A stretch of DNA of 40,047 bases from positions 1-40,047 of the forward strand of contig DAHUZE010000074.1 in NCBI GenBank assembly GCA_027306755.1, written 5' to 3'. This document shows positions 9,467-17,574 of this stretch, in pieces. Origin of the DNA: Acidimicrobiaceae bacterium. Lineage in GTDB: Bacteria; Actinomycetota; Acidimicrobiia; Acidimicrobiales; RAAP-2. The translations under genes were made by a program, and so were the position numbers. Below the pieces are notes generated by a model. That model saw only the letters and a program-made list of their open reading frames with translations. It had not been told where the DNA came from and searched no databases. The first letter of the stretch is position 1, and each line of letters starts with the position of its first letter.

Positions 9467-9959
9467 GGGGAGAACCCTCGCTCGCCATGCGCACCGCCTC
9501 GAGGATCCGCCCGTAGCCGGTGCAGCGGCACAGGTTCCCCGACAGGGCCTCGCGCACCTGGAGCTCGTCGGCGTCCGGGCTGCGCCGCAGGAGGTCGTAG
9601 ACGGCAACGACGAAGCCCGGCGTGCAGAAGCCGCACTGGACGCCGCCCGCACCGAGGAGAGCCGCCTGGATGCCGGCAGCAGCTCCGCTCGCCGTCAGCC
9701 CCTCGACCGTCTCGACGCTGCTGCCGACGGCGTCGACGGCGAGCACGCAGCAGGCGCACACCACCTCGTCGTCGAGCAGCACCGAGCACGAGCCGCACTC
9801 GCCCTGCTCGCAGGCGTTCTTCGCTCCGGACAGCCCGAGGCGCTCGCGCAGGACGTAGAGCAGGGTCTCGCCGAGCCACGCGCCCTCAACGGGGTGCACG
9901 GCGCCATTGACCTCCAGCTCGTAGCGGTCGACCGCTTCGTAGGGGGCGTCACGCGACAT
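9453..9959 (-). CDS. Xanthine dehydrogenase-family 2Fe-2S subunit
   Basis: Electron-transfer subunit of 168 residues, the usual size. The N-terminal plant-type ferredoxin cluster has CEQGECGSCSVLLDD followed by CACC; the C-terminal helical cluster has VQCGFCTPGF and LCRCTGYGRI. It carries electrons from the molybdenum centre to FAD. The ATG at 9959 overlaps the FAD-subunit stop by 11 bp and the gene itself overlaps the Mo subunit, so subunits are made in a coupled fashion. Confidence 0.95.
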   Translation of the reverse strand: MSRDAPYEAVDRYELEVNGAVHPVEGAWLGETLLYVLRERLGLSGAKNACEQGECGSCSVLLDDEVVCACCVLAVDAVGSSVETVEGLTASGAAAGIQAALLGAGGVQCGFCTPGFVVAVYDLLRRSPDADELQVREALSGNLCRCTGYGRILEAVRMASEGSPRAAG

Positions 9960-10806
9960 GCTCGAGGCACCTCCTCAGCCCCCTGCTCGCCACCACTGCG
10001 ACGGCGCGGCTCCGGTACGCGGCGGTGCCGCGGTGATCGGAGATCGGCGAGCAGTCCTCGGCCGCCAGCTCGCCGAAGCGCGCGACGGCGGCTTCGCTCG
10101 CGCTGAGGCGGCCCCAGTCGATGGCGTCGCTCAGCTCGTCTTCGGCCCGGCGCGGACGCACCGGCACCGGCCCCACAGAGCCGAAGGCGGCCCGGACCCG
10201 GCGCGCCCCGCGGTCCAGGACGACGGCGGCCGAGGCGATGGCGATGACCATGGCATTGCGGGTGCCCACCTTGAGGAACTGCTGCGGCCCCTCGACGCGC
10301 GGCACCCGGAGGGCGACGACCAGCTGTGTCGGCTCGAGCGCGGTGCGCTTCACGCCAACCAGCAAGCTGGAGATGCCCAGCTCGCGCTCGGTGCCGGGCC
10401 CCCGGACGACCACCCGGGCGTCCAGCGCGGCGAGGAGGGGGAGCGTGTCACCGGCCGGGCTCGCCGTCGCCACGTTGCCGCCGATCGTGCCGGCATTGCG
10501 GATCTGGGGCGAGCCCACCGTACGCGCCGCCGCAGCGAGCGCGGGAAGCGCGGCCACGAGGTCTCGGGCGCCCATGTCGCTGTAGGTGGCTCCGGCTCCG
10601 ATGACCACCTCGGTCGGGGTGATCTCGGTCCGGCGCAGCTCGGCCACCCGTCTCAGGCAGACGACGGCGGGGGGACGGCGCAGCCCGAAGCTCACCTCCA
10701 CGCAGAAGTCCGTGCCGCCGGCGAGGAACTGGGCCCCGGGCATCCCGGCCATGGCGTCGACGGCCCCGTCCACGGTCGTCGGCAGCGCAACCCGCACGTC
10801 GGGCAT
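9949..10806 (-). CDS. Xanthine dehydrogenase-family FAD-binding subunit
   Basis: FAD subunit of 285 residues (CoxM/XdhB type). The two FAD pyrophosphate-binding signatures are present: FLAGGTDFCVEV near residue 30 and the TIGGNVATASPAGDTLP stretch near 110. It passes electrons from the iron-sulphur subunit to the acceptor (NAD+ or oxygen; not decidable here). The ATG at 10806 overlaps the adenine deaminase stop as TGATG. This is the only separate FAD subunit in the window, so it might also serve the XdhD-like fused hydroxylase encoded at 20534-23128; that is inference. Confidence 0.93.
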   Translation of the reverse strand: MPDVRVALPTTVDGAVDAMAGMPGAQFLAGGTDFCVEVSFGLRRPPAVVCLRRVAELRRTEITPTEVVIGAGATYSDMGARDLVAALPALAAAARTVGSPQIRNAGTIGGNVATASPAGDTLPLLAALDARVVVRGPGTERELGISSLLVGVKRTALEPTQLVVALRVPRVEGPQQFLKVGTRNAMVIAIASAAVVLDRGARRVRAAFGSVGPVPVRPRRAEDELSDAIDWGRLSASEAAVARFGELAAEDCSPISDHRGTAAYRSRAVAVVASRGLRRCLEHVA

Positions 10807-11819
10807 CAACCCGCCGCGTACTCGTCGACCTGGCGTAGGTAGGCCGCCCGCCGGCCCTGTGTGAGCCAGGCGGCCTCGAAGCTGTTGCGCGCCAGGCGCA
10901 CCAGCGCCGCCCGGTCCAGGTGCGCGTCGTCGGCGACCGCCCGGAGATTGTCGGCGGCGTAGCCCCCGAAGTAGGCCGGGTCGTCGGAGTTGACGGTCAC
11001 GAGCACGTCGCGCTCGAGCAGCTCGCGGACCACGTCGGCCATCAGGGTGCCGTAGAGCCGCAGGTTCGAGAGCGGGCACACGGTGAGCCCGATCTGGCGC
11101 CGCGCGAGCTCCTTCACCAGCCGGTCGTCGGCAACGCACTCGACGCCGTGATCGATCCGGTCCACCCCCACAACGTCGAGGCACTGCCAGAGGTGGGCCA
11201 CGGATCCCTCCTGGCGAGGGTCGCAGTGCATAGTGAGCCGGTACCCCTCCGAACGCGCCCGTTCGAAGACCGCCGCGAACTTGGCCGGCGGGTTCCCGCG
11301 CTCGTCGGAGTCGAGCCCGACGCCGAGGATCCAGTCCTTGAACTCGAGCGAGGCGTCCAGGGTGGCTGCCGCGAGCTCCACCGGCTCGTCCCGCAGGAAG
11401 CAGCAGATGAGCGCCGAGTCCGGACCGCCCGATGCAGCCGCGTCCACCTGCGCGCGGCGCAGGCCCCTCACCACGTCCCCGAACGGCACGCCGCGGGCCG
11501 TGTGCGCCTGGGGGTCGAAGAACAGCTCCGCGTACACCACGCCCTGGCGCCGGGCGACGTCCAGGTACGCCGCGGCGAGGTCGTAGAAGTCCTGTTCGGT
11601 GCGCAGACCAGCCATCGCCGCGTAGTAGCGGGTGAGGAAGTCGGCCAGCCCGTCGAACGTGGCCGGACGGACGGTCCCCCCGTCGGGCACCGGCAGACCG
11701 TGGCGCTCGGCCAGCAGGTCGGCCAGGGCCGCTTCGAGCGTTCCTTCCAGGTGGACGTGGAGCTCGCACTTGGGCAACCCGGCAATGAAGTCCGGCGGCC
11801 CGCTCGATGCTGCAGCCAC
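10806..11819 (-). CDS. Adenine deaminase of the adenosine deaminase superfamily
   Basis: Converts adenine to hypoxanthine and ammonia, feeding the downstream hydroxylase. It has 337 residues. Zinc ligands and catalytic residues: ELHVHLEG (HxH), LTMHCDPRQEG, RIDHGVEC and NSDDPAYFGGY. The VCPLSN and VNSDDPAYFGGY wording fits the adenine deaminase (Aah1-like) branch better than true adenosine deaminases, which usually have NTDDP; adenosine remains possible. The GTG start at 11819 is chosen because GGAGGAGGGG lies directly before it; the frame continues to 11921 without a comparable site. First gene of the minus-strand operon, reading away from the permease and its shared control region. Confidence 0.85.
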   Translation of the reverse strand: MAAASSGPPDFIAGLPKCELHVHLEGTLEAALADLLAERHGLPVPDGGTVRPATFDGLADFLTRYYAAMAGLRTEQDFYDLAAAYLDVARRQGVVYAELFFDPQAHTARGVPFGDVVRGLRRAQVDAAASGGPDSALICCFLRDEPVELAAATLDASLEFKDWILGVGLDSDERGNPPAKFAAVFERARSEGYRLTMHCDPRQEGSVAHLWQCLDVVGVDRIDHGVECVADDRLVKELARRQIGLTVCPLSNLRLYGTLMADVVRELLERDVLVTVNSDDPAYFGGYAADNLRAVADDAHLDRAALVRLARNSFEAAWLTQGRRAAYLRQVDEYAAG

Positions 11820-11862
11820 GCGCCCCTCCTCCGACCTCACTCGCCCGACGGCACCCCCCACA

Positions 11863-11891
11863 CTCTTACGCATCGGTGTACAAGCCGTCAA
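11863..11891 (-). promoter_or_regulatory. Predicted promoter of adenine deaminase-hydroxylase operon
   Basis: On the minus strand TTGACG (11891-11886), 17 bp, then TAAGAG (11868-11863), giving a start site near 11856 and a leader of about 37 nt that holds the strong GGAGGAGG site. The -35 hexamer overlaps one arm of the island's palindrome. Confidence 0.5.
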
Positions 11892-11921
11892 TATCCCTTG
11901 CGGTCCTTGACACTTCGTCAA
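11877..11921. promoter_or_regulatory. Operator pair, adenine deaminase/permease divergent region
   Basis: A perfect palindrome TTGAC-ACTTC-GTCAA occupies 11907-11921. A second, weaker 15-mer, TGTAC-AAGCC-GTCAA, lies at 11877-11891, exactly 30 bp (about three helical turns) away. The same architecture recurs at 16429-16473 and 18238-18274. One half-site overlaps the -35 of each divergent promoter, which suits a repressor. Confidence 0.7.
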
Positions 11922-11935
11922 CCGCGACGTAGGCT
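11907..11935 (+). promoter_or_regulatory. Predicted promoter of the NCS1 permease gene
   Basis: TTGACA (11907-11912), 17 bp, TAGGCT (11930-11935). The -35 lies inside the perfect palindrome. Predicted start near 11942, leaving a leader of about 75 nt that contains the hairpin at 11953-11982. Confidence 0.6.
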
Positions 11936-11952
11936 CCGACCGGTACTACGAT

Positions 11953-11982
11953 CCGTCCAGCCTCCGATGGAGGCTTGTACGG
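11953..11982 (+). promoter_or_regulatory. Hairpin in the permease mRNA leader
   Basis: AGCCTCC (11959-11965), GAT, GGAGGCT (11969-11975) form a perfect 7-bp stem with a tight loop; outer CCGT and ACGG extend it with a small mismatch. It lies between the predicted start site and the start codon. No purine-riboswitch core was recognised. Confidence 0.5.
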
Positions 11983-12016
11983 ACGGCTATTCGATGGACG
12001 GCGCCGGGGGGTGAGC

Positions 12017-13576
12017 GTGTCGACTGCATCGCAACTCCAGTCGGTGGCAGGCCGGGAGCCCGCCTCCGACGAGGCGTTCCACATCGAGTCCCACGGGGTG
12101 GACTACATCCCGCTCGGCGAGCGCTGGGCGAAGCCGCGGGACGTCGGGTGGATGTGGGCCGGTGCGAGCGTCCAGGTCGAGTACTTCATCTACGGCGCCA
12201 TCCTTATGACCTTCGGGTTCACCTTCTGGCAGGCGCTGTCGCTCATCATCATCGGCAACCTGTCGTTCCTCCTGCTCGGCGTCATGAGCCTCCAGGGGCC
12301 CCAGAGCGGGACGACCGTCTTCGGCACCAACCGTGCGGCGTTCGGGCCGAACGGGTCCCGGGGCATCGCCCTCTTCAACTGGCTGACCCAGGTCGGCTTC
12401 GAGATCGAGGGGATCCTCCTCATCGCCGGCGCCGGGCTCGTGCTGGCGGTGAAGGCGGGGTTCTCCCCCGGCACTCCGGCCAAGGCGATCTTCGTGGTGG
12501 CCGCCGTGGTCGTGCAGGGGTTCCTCCCCGTCTTCGGGCACGCCACCATGGTGCGGGTCCTCCGGGCGCTGACCATCCCGTTCATCGTGATCTTCGCCGT
12601 CATGCTGGGCTTCACCCTCCCCCACGCCACCACCACCGGGGTGGCCCACGGGGCGGACTGGCAGACCTACATGGAGGGCTTGGCGTTCACGATCATCCTC
12701 TCGGGCCTCGGGTGGACCGAGAACGGCAACGACTACTCCCGCTACTGCCGGCCGCAGGTCAAGAAGAGCTCCCTGGTCTTCTGGGTGTTCGTCGGCACCG
12801 CCGTCCCGGAGATCCTGGTGATGACGCTCGGGGCGGGGGTGGGCACCTTCTTGTCCAAGGTGGGCAAGACAGCGAACGCGTTCCTGCCGTTCGCCCACCA
12901 GAGCGCGATCCCCTCGTGGTTCGTGGTGGCGTTCCTCGTCTTCGCCATCCTGCAGATCTTCTCGATCAACAGCTTGGACCTGTACTCGTCGGGGGTCACC
13001 CTGCAGGCGGTGGGCCTCCGCGTGAAGCGGTACGTCGCCGTGCTGATCGACTGCGTGATCGTCCTGGGGTTCTCGCTCGTTGCCGTCTTCAGCACCTCGT
13101 TCACGAAGTTCCTCACGGATTTCGTGGACGTGGTGATCGTGTGGATCGCCCCGTGGGCCGCCATCTTCCTCGTCGACTGGCTCCTCCGGAAGCGAAAGTA
13201 CGTGCCCGCCCAGCTCCAGCGCACGGGGCCCGACAGCCTCTACTGGCGCAGCGGCGGCGTCCACTGGCCCGCGGTCGTCGCCCAGGTTGTGGGCATGTTC
13301 GCGGCCATCTCAGGGCTGGCCGCCACCTTCCCCCTGCCGTCCTGGCTGAACTCGGTCACGTACGCCACCCGCGATTCCTTCGGCTTCGGGGCCGACTTCA
13401 GCATCTACATGGGCATGGTGGTGGCGGGGGGCCTGTACCTGCTCCTCGCCGGCGCCGCGGTGCGGGCCGAAGCGGCGCAGCAGGACCGGATACTCGCCTC
13501 GGACGTCGGCGCGGACGGGCTGGCAGCCGCAGCGGCGGCCGGCACTCCACCGGCGCCCGGCACCATCGTCGAGTAG
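12017..13576 (+). CDS. NCS1-family purine/pyrimidine-type permease
   Basis: Twelve-helix nucleobase:cation symporter, 519 residues. Hydrophobic segments are regularly spaced, starting with the GWMWAGASVQVEYFIYGAIL helix and followed by QALSLIIIGNLSFLLLGVMS. The conserved NCS1 features SLQGPQSGTTVFGTNRAAFG, QVGFEIEG and the GWTENGNDYSRY loop are present; the wording is closest to the purine-cytosine permease (Fcy2-like) branch. It probably imports adenine, hypoxanthine, xanthine, urate or a hydantoin. Start GTG 12017 is preferred because GGGGGG sits five bases upstream; GTG 12011 and an upstream TTG at 11975 are alternatives. Divergent from the adenine deaminase operon and controlled from the same operator region. 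Confidence 0.88.
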   Translation: MSTASQLQSVAGREPASDEAFHIESHGVDYIPLGERWAKPRDVGWMWAGASVQVEYFIYGAILMTFGFTFWQALSLIIIGNLSFLLLGVMSLQGPQSGTTVFGTNRAAFGPNGSRGIALFNWLTQVGFEIEGILLIAGAGLVLAVKAGFSPGTPAKAIFVVAAVVVQGFLPVFGHATMVRVLRALTIPFIVIFAVMLGFTLPHATTTGVAHGADWQTYMEGLAFTIILSGLGWTENGNDYSRYCRPQVKKSSLVFWVFVGTAVPEILVMTLGAGVGTFLSKVGKTANAFLPFAHQSAIPSWFVVAFLVFAILQIFSINSLDLYSSGVTLQAVGLRVKRYVAVLIDCVIVLGFSLVAVFSTSFTKFLTDFVDVVIVWIAPWAAIFLVDWLLRKRKYVPAQLQRTGPDSLYWRSGGVHWPAVVAQVVGMFAAISGLAATFPLPSWLNSVTYATRDSFGFGADFSIYMGMVVAGGLYLLLAGAAVRAEAAQQDRILASDVGADGLAAAAAAGTPPAPGTIVE

Positions 13577-13582
13577 GACCGA

Positions 13583-13611
13583 CCGGGGCGGCCCGGCCGC
13601 TCAGGCCCCGG
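13583..13611. terminator. Inverted repeat at convergent junction
   Basis: CCGGGGC (13583-13589) and GCCCCGG (13605-13611) form a 7-bp stem in the 24-bp gap between the convergent permease and deaminase genes, running into the deaminase 3' end. There is no T-tract, so a terminator role in both directions is only possible. Confidence 0.35.
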
Positions 13612-15007
13612 CCCGCGCTGCGAGCCTCGCCGAGGCGCGCTGGACCTCCCGGGCAACGGCGTGGGCGTCCACGGTGCGCAGTGTGCCGTCCTCCACCACC
13701 ACCCGCCCACCCACCAGCAGGAGTCGCAGGGGCGGGAGGGAGCCGAGGGTCAGCGCGGCCACCGGGTCCCCGATCCCTGCATGGGCGGCCGTGTCCAGGC
13801 GCCATACGGCTATGTCCGCGAGCTTGCCCACCTCGAGGGAGCCGATCTCCTCCTGGCGACCGAGGCACCGCGCCCCGCCCATCGTCGCCATCTCGAGCAC
13901 GGCGCGCGTGCCGAGCGCCGTGGGCCCGCTCCGGGCCCGCCCGGCGAGCAGCGCGGCGCGCAGCACGGGGCCGAGCTGCCCCGACTCGTTGGAAGCGGTC
14001 CCGTCCACACCCAGTCCCACCGGCACCCCCGCGGCCAGCAGCTCGGGCACCGGGGCGGTCCCCGCTCCGAGCCGCCCGTTGGAGCTCGGGCAGTGGGCGA
14101 CTCCGGTTCGCGTGAGGGCGAGGCGCCGGCGCGCCGGGCCAGCGAGGTGGACGCCGTGGGCGACCCACACGTCGTCGCCCAGCCAGCCGAGCGATTCGAC
14201 GTACTCCGTGGGCGTGCAGCCGAACCGCTCCAGGCAGTAGGCATCCTCCTCGGCCGTCTCCGCCAGGTGCGTGTGCAGGCGCACGCCCCAGCGGCGCGCC
14301 AGCGCGGCGGCGCCGGAGAGCAGCTCGGGGGACACCGAGAACGGCGAGCAGGGCGCGACCGCAACCCGCAGGAGCGAGCCGGGCGAGGGGTCGTGGAAGC
14401 GGCCGAGCGCCTCCTCGGTAGCGGCCAGCGCCTCGTCCGTGTCCTCCACGACCTCGTCGGGCGGCAGACCGCCGGCCGACCGGCCGAGGTCCATCGAGCC
14501 GCGCGCCGGGTGGAACCGGACGCCGATCTGGCGTGCCGCCCCGATCTCGGCGGCGAGGAGGTCGCCCGCTCCCGGCGGGAAGACGTAGTGGTGGTCCATC
14601 GTGGTCGTGCACCCGGTCGAGACGAGCGCCACCAGCGAGCCCAGGGCCGCGGCGTGCTCCATCTCGTCGTCGAGGAGTGCCCAGCGCGGGTAGAGGGCGG
14701 TCAGCCAGGAGAAGAGGTCCGCGTCGACGGCCAGCCCCCGGGTGAGCCATTGGAAGAAGTGGTGGTGGGTGTTGACGAGCCCGGGGGTCACGAGGCAGCC
14801 CCCGCCGTCAACGCGCCGTGCACCCGCGCCGGCCGCCGACGCCGGCGCCGGCCCGGCCCCCACCGCCGAGATCCGGCCTCCGGCAACGACCAGGTGCCCG
14901 GCGGCGTGCTCGGTCCCTGCCGCGTCCACCGTCGCGATGGCCGCACCCTCGATGATCAAGTCGCCCGCATGCTCGGGCTCGGGATGCCGTCCTGTCATCC
15001 CCGTCAT
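13601..15007 (-). CDS. 8-oxoguanine deaminase-like amidohydrolase
   Basis: Metal-dependent aminohydrolase of the atrazine chlorohydrolase/TRZ superfamily, 468 residues. Motifs are LVNTHHHFFQWLTRGL (HxH in the 8-oxoguanine deaminase style), GCTTTMDHHYVFP, LHTHLAETAEED, WVAHGVHL, AHCPSSNGRLG and GLGVDGTASNESG. It probably deaminates 8-oxoguanine to urate, or a related aminopurine. The ATG at 15007 overlaps the hydantoinase stop (ATGA); a second ATG lies at 14998. Second gene of the hydantoinase operon. Its product entering at urate makes sense of the neighbouring XdhD, SsnA and hydantoinase genes. Confidence 0.85.
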   Translation of the reverse strand: MTGMTGRHPEPEHAGDLIIEGAAIATVDAAGTEHAAGHLVVAGGRISAVGAGPAPASAAGAGARRVDGGGCLVTPGLVNTHHHFFQWLTRGLAVDADLFSWLTALYPRWALLDDEMEHAAALGSLVALVSTGCTTTMDHHYVFPPGAGDLLAAEIGAARQIGVRFHPARGSMDLGRSAGGLPPDEVVEDTDEALAATEEALGRFHDPSPGSLLRVAVAPCSPFSVSPELLSGAAALARRWGVRLHTHLAETAEEDAYCLERFGCTPTEYVESLGWLGDDVWVAHGVHLAGPARRRLALTRTGVAHCPSSNGRLGAGTAPVPELLAAGVPVGLGVDGTASNESGQLGPVLRAALLAGRARSGPTALGTRAVLEMATMGGARCLGRQEEIGSLEVGKLADIAVWRLDTAAHAGIGDPVAALTLGSLPPLRLLLVGGRVVVEDGTLRTVDAHAVAREVQRASARLAARAGA

Positions 15008-16395
15008 CCCCGTGCGCCCTGGCGCGGGGACCGGGCCACGTAGCGGCCCCACCCCGGCTCCCCCACGTAGCGGCCGGCGCGGGCCACCACGCGCCCGCGG
15101 CTCAGCACGAGCCTGGGCCAGCCCGACACGGCGCGCCCGGCGTAGGGCGAGTGGTCCGTGCGCATGTGGAGCTCCCCCGCGTCGAGCCCCTGGCGCAGGG
15201 CGGGGTCCCACACCACCACGTCGGCGTCGGCACCGGGCAGCAGCGAGCCCTTCTGGGGCCACAATCCGAACGTCCTGGCCGGCGCCTCGGCGCACAGGCG
15301 CACCCAGTCCTCGACCGTGATCCGCCCGGCGACGGCGCCTTCCCACACGAGGGCCATGCGCGTCTCGATCCCCGGCATGCCCCCGGGGATCTCCGTGAAG
15401 TCCGCCCATCCCTGGGGGCGGGCGCGCATCCCGGCCCGGCGGTCCGCCACGGTGAACGGGCAGTGGTCGGTCGCGACCGTCTGCACCGTCCCGTCGGAAA
15501 GACCGTGCCAGAGCTCCTCGTGGTGCCAGGGGTCGCGCAGTGGCGGGGTGCAGACGAAGTTGTCCCCGTCGGCGCGCTCGAGCAGCTCGGGGCCGAGCTC
15601 GAGGTACTGCGGGCAGGTCTCCGCCAGCATGTCCACGCCCCGCCGGCGTGCTTCGCGCACCGCCGCCAGCGCGGGCGCCGAGGACACGTGCACGATGTAC
15701 ACGGGGGTGCCGGCAAGCTCGGCCAGGACGCCCACGCGCCCCACCGCCTCGGCCTCGAGGAGCGCCGGTCGGGTCCGGGAGTGCTCGAAGACCCCCGTCC
15801 GCCCCTCCGCGAGCGCCCGCCGGCGCAGCGTCTCGATCGCGCTCCCGTTCTCCGCGTGCACCGTGACCAGCCCGCCGTGCCGACCGGCGGCGCGGAGCAC
15901 GTCCAGGATCACCCCGTCGTCGACCTGCAGCGTCCCGGGATAGGCCATGTAGAGCTTGAAGGAGGTCACGCCCCGCTCCACGCAGGCTGCGACGGTGCCC
16001 TCGTCGACTGCTCCGGTGAAGGTCATGTGGAGTCCGACGTCGACCGACGCAGGCTCTGCCCATCGCTGCCAGGTCGCCAGCGCCTCGAGCGGGTCCGCGC
16101 CGCGTGGCCCGGTGACGTAGTCGATGACCGTGGTCGTCCCGCCGACCGCGGCAGCCGCAGTCCCGGTGCGGAAGTCGTCGCTCACCCGGACCTCGCCCAC
16201 GGGGAGGTGGAGGTGGGTGTGCGCGTCGACGCCGCCGGGCACGACGAGGCACCCGCCTGCGTCCACGACCTCCTCGCGGTCGAGGGGGTCGAGCCCGGGC
16301 GCCACCCGGTCGATGCGGCCGTCCCGGCCGACGCGCAGGTCGCCCCCCCGGTCGCCCACCACATCGACGAGCCGGCCGCCCCGGATGAGCATCAC
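15004..16395 (-). CDS. D-hydantoinase/dihydropyrimidinase (HyuA-like)
   Basis: Cyclic-amidase of the amidohydrolase superfamily, 463 residues, the usual length. It opens hydantoin or dihydropyrimidine rings to N-carbamoyl amino acids. Seen: GGVDAHTHLHLP (metal HxH), SFKLYMAYPG with the lysine expected to be carbamylated, VTVHAENGS, IVHVSSAPAL and VATDHCPFT (catalytic Asp). The start is taken as GTG 16395, because TACCAT (16406-16401) stands six bases before it and no Shine-Dalgarno is present, suggesting leaderless translation; ATG 16392 is the next codon and equally possible. Heads the hydantoinase-deaminase operon, divergent from the SsnA-like gene. It resembles hyuA of the E. coli purine island in both family and company. 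Confidence 0.92.
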   Translation of the reverse strand: MMLIRGGRLVDVVGDRGGDLRVGRDGRIDRVAPGLDPLDREEVVDAGGCLVVPGGVDAHTHLHLPVGEVRVSDDFRTGTAAAAVGGTTTVIDYVTGPRGADPLEALATWQRWAEPASVDVGLHMTFTGAVDEGTVAACVERGVTSFKLYMAYPGTLQVDDGVILDVLRAAGRHGGLVTVHAENGSAIETLRRRALAEGRTGVFEHSRTRPALLEAEAVGRVGVLAELAGTPVYIVHVSSAPALAAVREARRRGVDMLAETCPQYLELGPELLERADGDNFVCTPPLRDPWHHEELWHGLSDGTVQTVATDHCPFTVADRRAGMRARPQGWADFTEIPGGMPGIETRMALVWEGAVAGRITVEDWVRLCAEAPARTFGLWPQKGSLLPGADADVVVWDPALRQGLDAGELHMRTDHSPYAGRAVSGWPRLVLSRGRVVARAGRYVGEPGWGRYVARSPRQGARG

Positions 16396-16400
16396 CGGGC

Positions 16401-16406
16401 ATGGTA
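16401..16406 (-). promoter_or_regulatory. Predicted -10 element of hydantoinase operon
   Basis: TACCAT on the minus strand, placing the transcription start at or next to the GTG start codon. No good -35 is visible at 17-18 bp; the palindrome at 16429-16443 lies just upstream of that position. Confidence 0.4.
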
Positions 16407-16428
16407 CTGCGGAGCACGGGCCGCCAGC

Positions 16429-16473
16429 TTGACGGGATGTCCACTGTGCGCTGATCGGTTGACAGATCGTCAA
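16429..16473. promoter_or_regulatory. Operator pair, hydantoinase/ssnA divergent region
   Basis: Perfect palindrome TTGAC-AGATC-GTCAA at 16459-16473 and a near-perfect copy TTGAC-GGGAT-GTCCA at 16429-16443. They are 30 bp apart, the same spacing as in the adenine deaminase/permease region. Confidence 0.75.
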
Positions 16474-16487
16474 GGCTGCGCCACGCT
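16459..16487 (+). promoter_or_regulatory. Predicted leaderless promoter of ssnA-like gene
   Basis: TTGACA (16459-16464), 17 bp, CACGCT (16482-16487), then six bases to GTG 16494. The predicted +1 is the first base of the start codon. The -35 lies inside the palindrome. Confidence 0.55.
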
Positions 16488-16493
16488 TGCACG

Positions 16494-17528
16494 GTGGCGG
16501 ACACCACGCCGGGGCTCGTCTGCGGCCACCATCACCTCTACTCCTCCCTCGCACGCGGGATGCCCGCACCCCCCAGGTCCCCGACCACGTTCCTCGAGAT
16601 CCTCGAACAGGTCTGGTGGCGGCTGGACGTCGCGCTGGACCTGGACATGCTGCGGTGGTCCGCCATGCTCGGAGCGCTCGAGGCGCTCGAGTGCGGCACG
16701 ACCGCCGTCGTGGACCACCACGAGAGCCCGTCCGCCATCGAGGGCAGCCTGGACGTCATCGCGGCGGCCTGTGCCGAGGTGGGGGTCCGAGTGGTCGCCT
16801 GCTACGGGATCACCGACCGCCACGGGGCCGACGGGGCCCGGCGCGGCCTCGAGGAGAACGAGCGGTTCCTCCGGGCCGGGGGCCGGGGGATGGTGGGGGT
16901 GCACGCCGCCTTCACGTGCAGCGACGAGACGCTGACCCGTGCCGCCGGGCTCGCGGCGGACCTCGGCACCGGCGTCCACATCCACGTTGCCGAGGGGGCG
17001 GTGGACGCCGGCTCGGCCCTGCGCCTCGCCCCCCTCGTGGCCGAGGACTGGCTCGGCGTCCACGGGGTTCACCGACCGGCACCGCTGCCCGAGGCCCTCG
17101 GCCGGGCGACGCTGGCGCACAACGCGCGCTCCAACATGAACAACGCCGTCGGATACGCCCGGCCCCGGGAGTGGCCCGGGCCGGTCGTGCTGGGCACCGA
17201 CGGCATCGGCGGGGACATGCTCGACGAGGCCCGCGTGGCCTACGCCCGGGCGCGCGAGGACGACGTGACGACCACGCCCGAGAACGTCTGGGGCTGGCTC
17301 GCGGCCGGAGCCGCGCTCGTCCCCGAGGCGGCCGGCGACCGGGTCCGGTGGAGCTACGACGGGATCGACGACCCGTGGCGGGCCGCGTTCACCCCGGGGG
17401 TGCGGGCGCTGGACGCCTGGGTGGACGGCGTCCAGGTGCTCGCCGGCGGCCGGGCCACGCGTGTGGACGGTGCCGAGGTACGGGCCCGCGCTGCCGAGCA
17501 GGCCCAGCGCCTCTTCGCGCGGCTCTGA
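16494..17528 (+). CDS. SsnA-like aminohydrolase lacking the N-terminal beta-sandwich part
   Basis: Amidohydrolase-superfamily enzyme of 344 residues resembling SsnA of the E. coli purine/selenium island. Visible: GLVCGHHHLYSSLARGMP (metal HxH), FLEILEQVWWRLD, ECGTTAVVDHHESP, VHIHVAEG, LAHNARSNMNN and LGTDGIGGDM. SsnA proteins usually have about 440 residues, with some 55 before the GHHHLYS motif; here only about ten precede it, and an in-frame stop at 16452-16454 leaves no room for more. The start therefore seems genuine and leaderless. The C-terminal part is also short. The reaction of SsnA is not settled; a role in hydrolysing a purine-derived ring is inferred from company. Confidence 0.85.
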   Translation: MADTTPGLVCGHHHLYSSLARGMPAPPRSPTTFLEILEQVWWRLDVALDLDMLRWSAMLGALEALECGTTAVVDHHESPSAIEGSLDVIAAACAEVGVRVVACYGITDRHGADGARRGLEENERFLRAGGRGMVGVHAAFTCSDETLTRAAGLAADLGTGVHIHVAEGAVDAGSALRLAPLVAEDWLGVHGVHRPAPLPEALGRATLAHNARSNMNNAVGYARPREWPGPVVLGTDGIGGDMLDEARVAYARAREDDVTTTPENVWGWLAAGAALVPEAAGDRVRWSYDGIDDPWRAAFTPGVRALDAWVDGVQVLAGGRATRVDGAEVRARAAEQAQRLFARL

Positions 17529-17555
17529 GCTGCACCGCCACGCTGAGCTGCACCG
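17525..17555. repeat. Short direct repeat at the ssnA-like gene 3' end
   Basis: The 13-mer CTGAGCTGCACCG occurs at 17525-17537 and 17543-17555 (period 18), spanning the stop codon and part of the 46-bp gap before the convergent regulator gene. Confidence 0.6.
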
Positions 17556-17574
17556 GCTCGGCAGCGGGGCGGGC

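Noticed and set aside
10806..11819. Classical adenosine deaminase
   Set aside because: VNSDDPAYFGGY and neighbouring wording favour the adenine deaminase branch; adenosine is kept only as an alternative substrate.
11942..12016. Purine riboswitch in the permease leader
   Set aside because: Only a simple hairpin is visible; no three-way junction or conserved purine-aptamer core.
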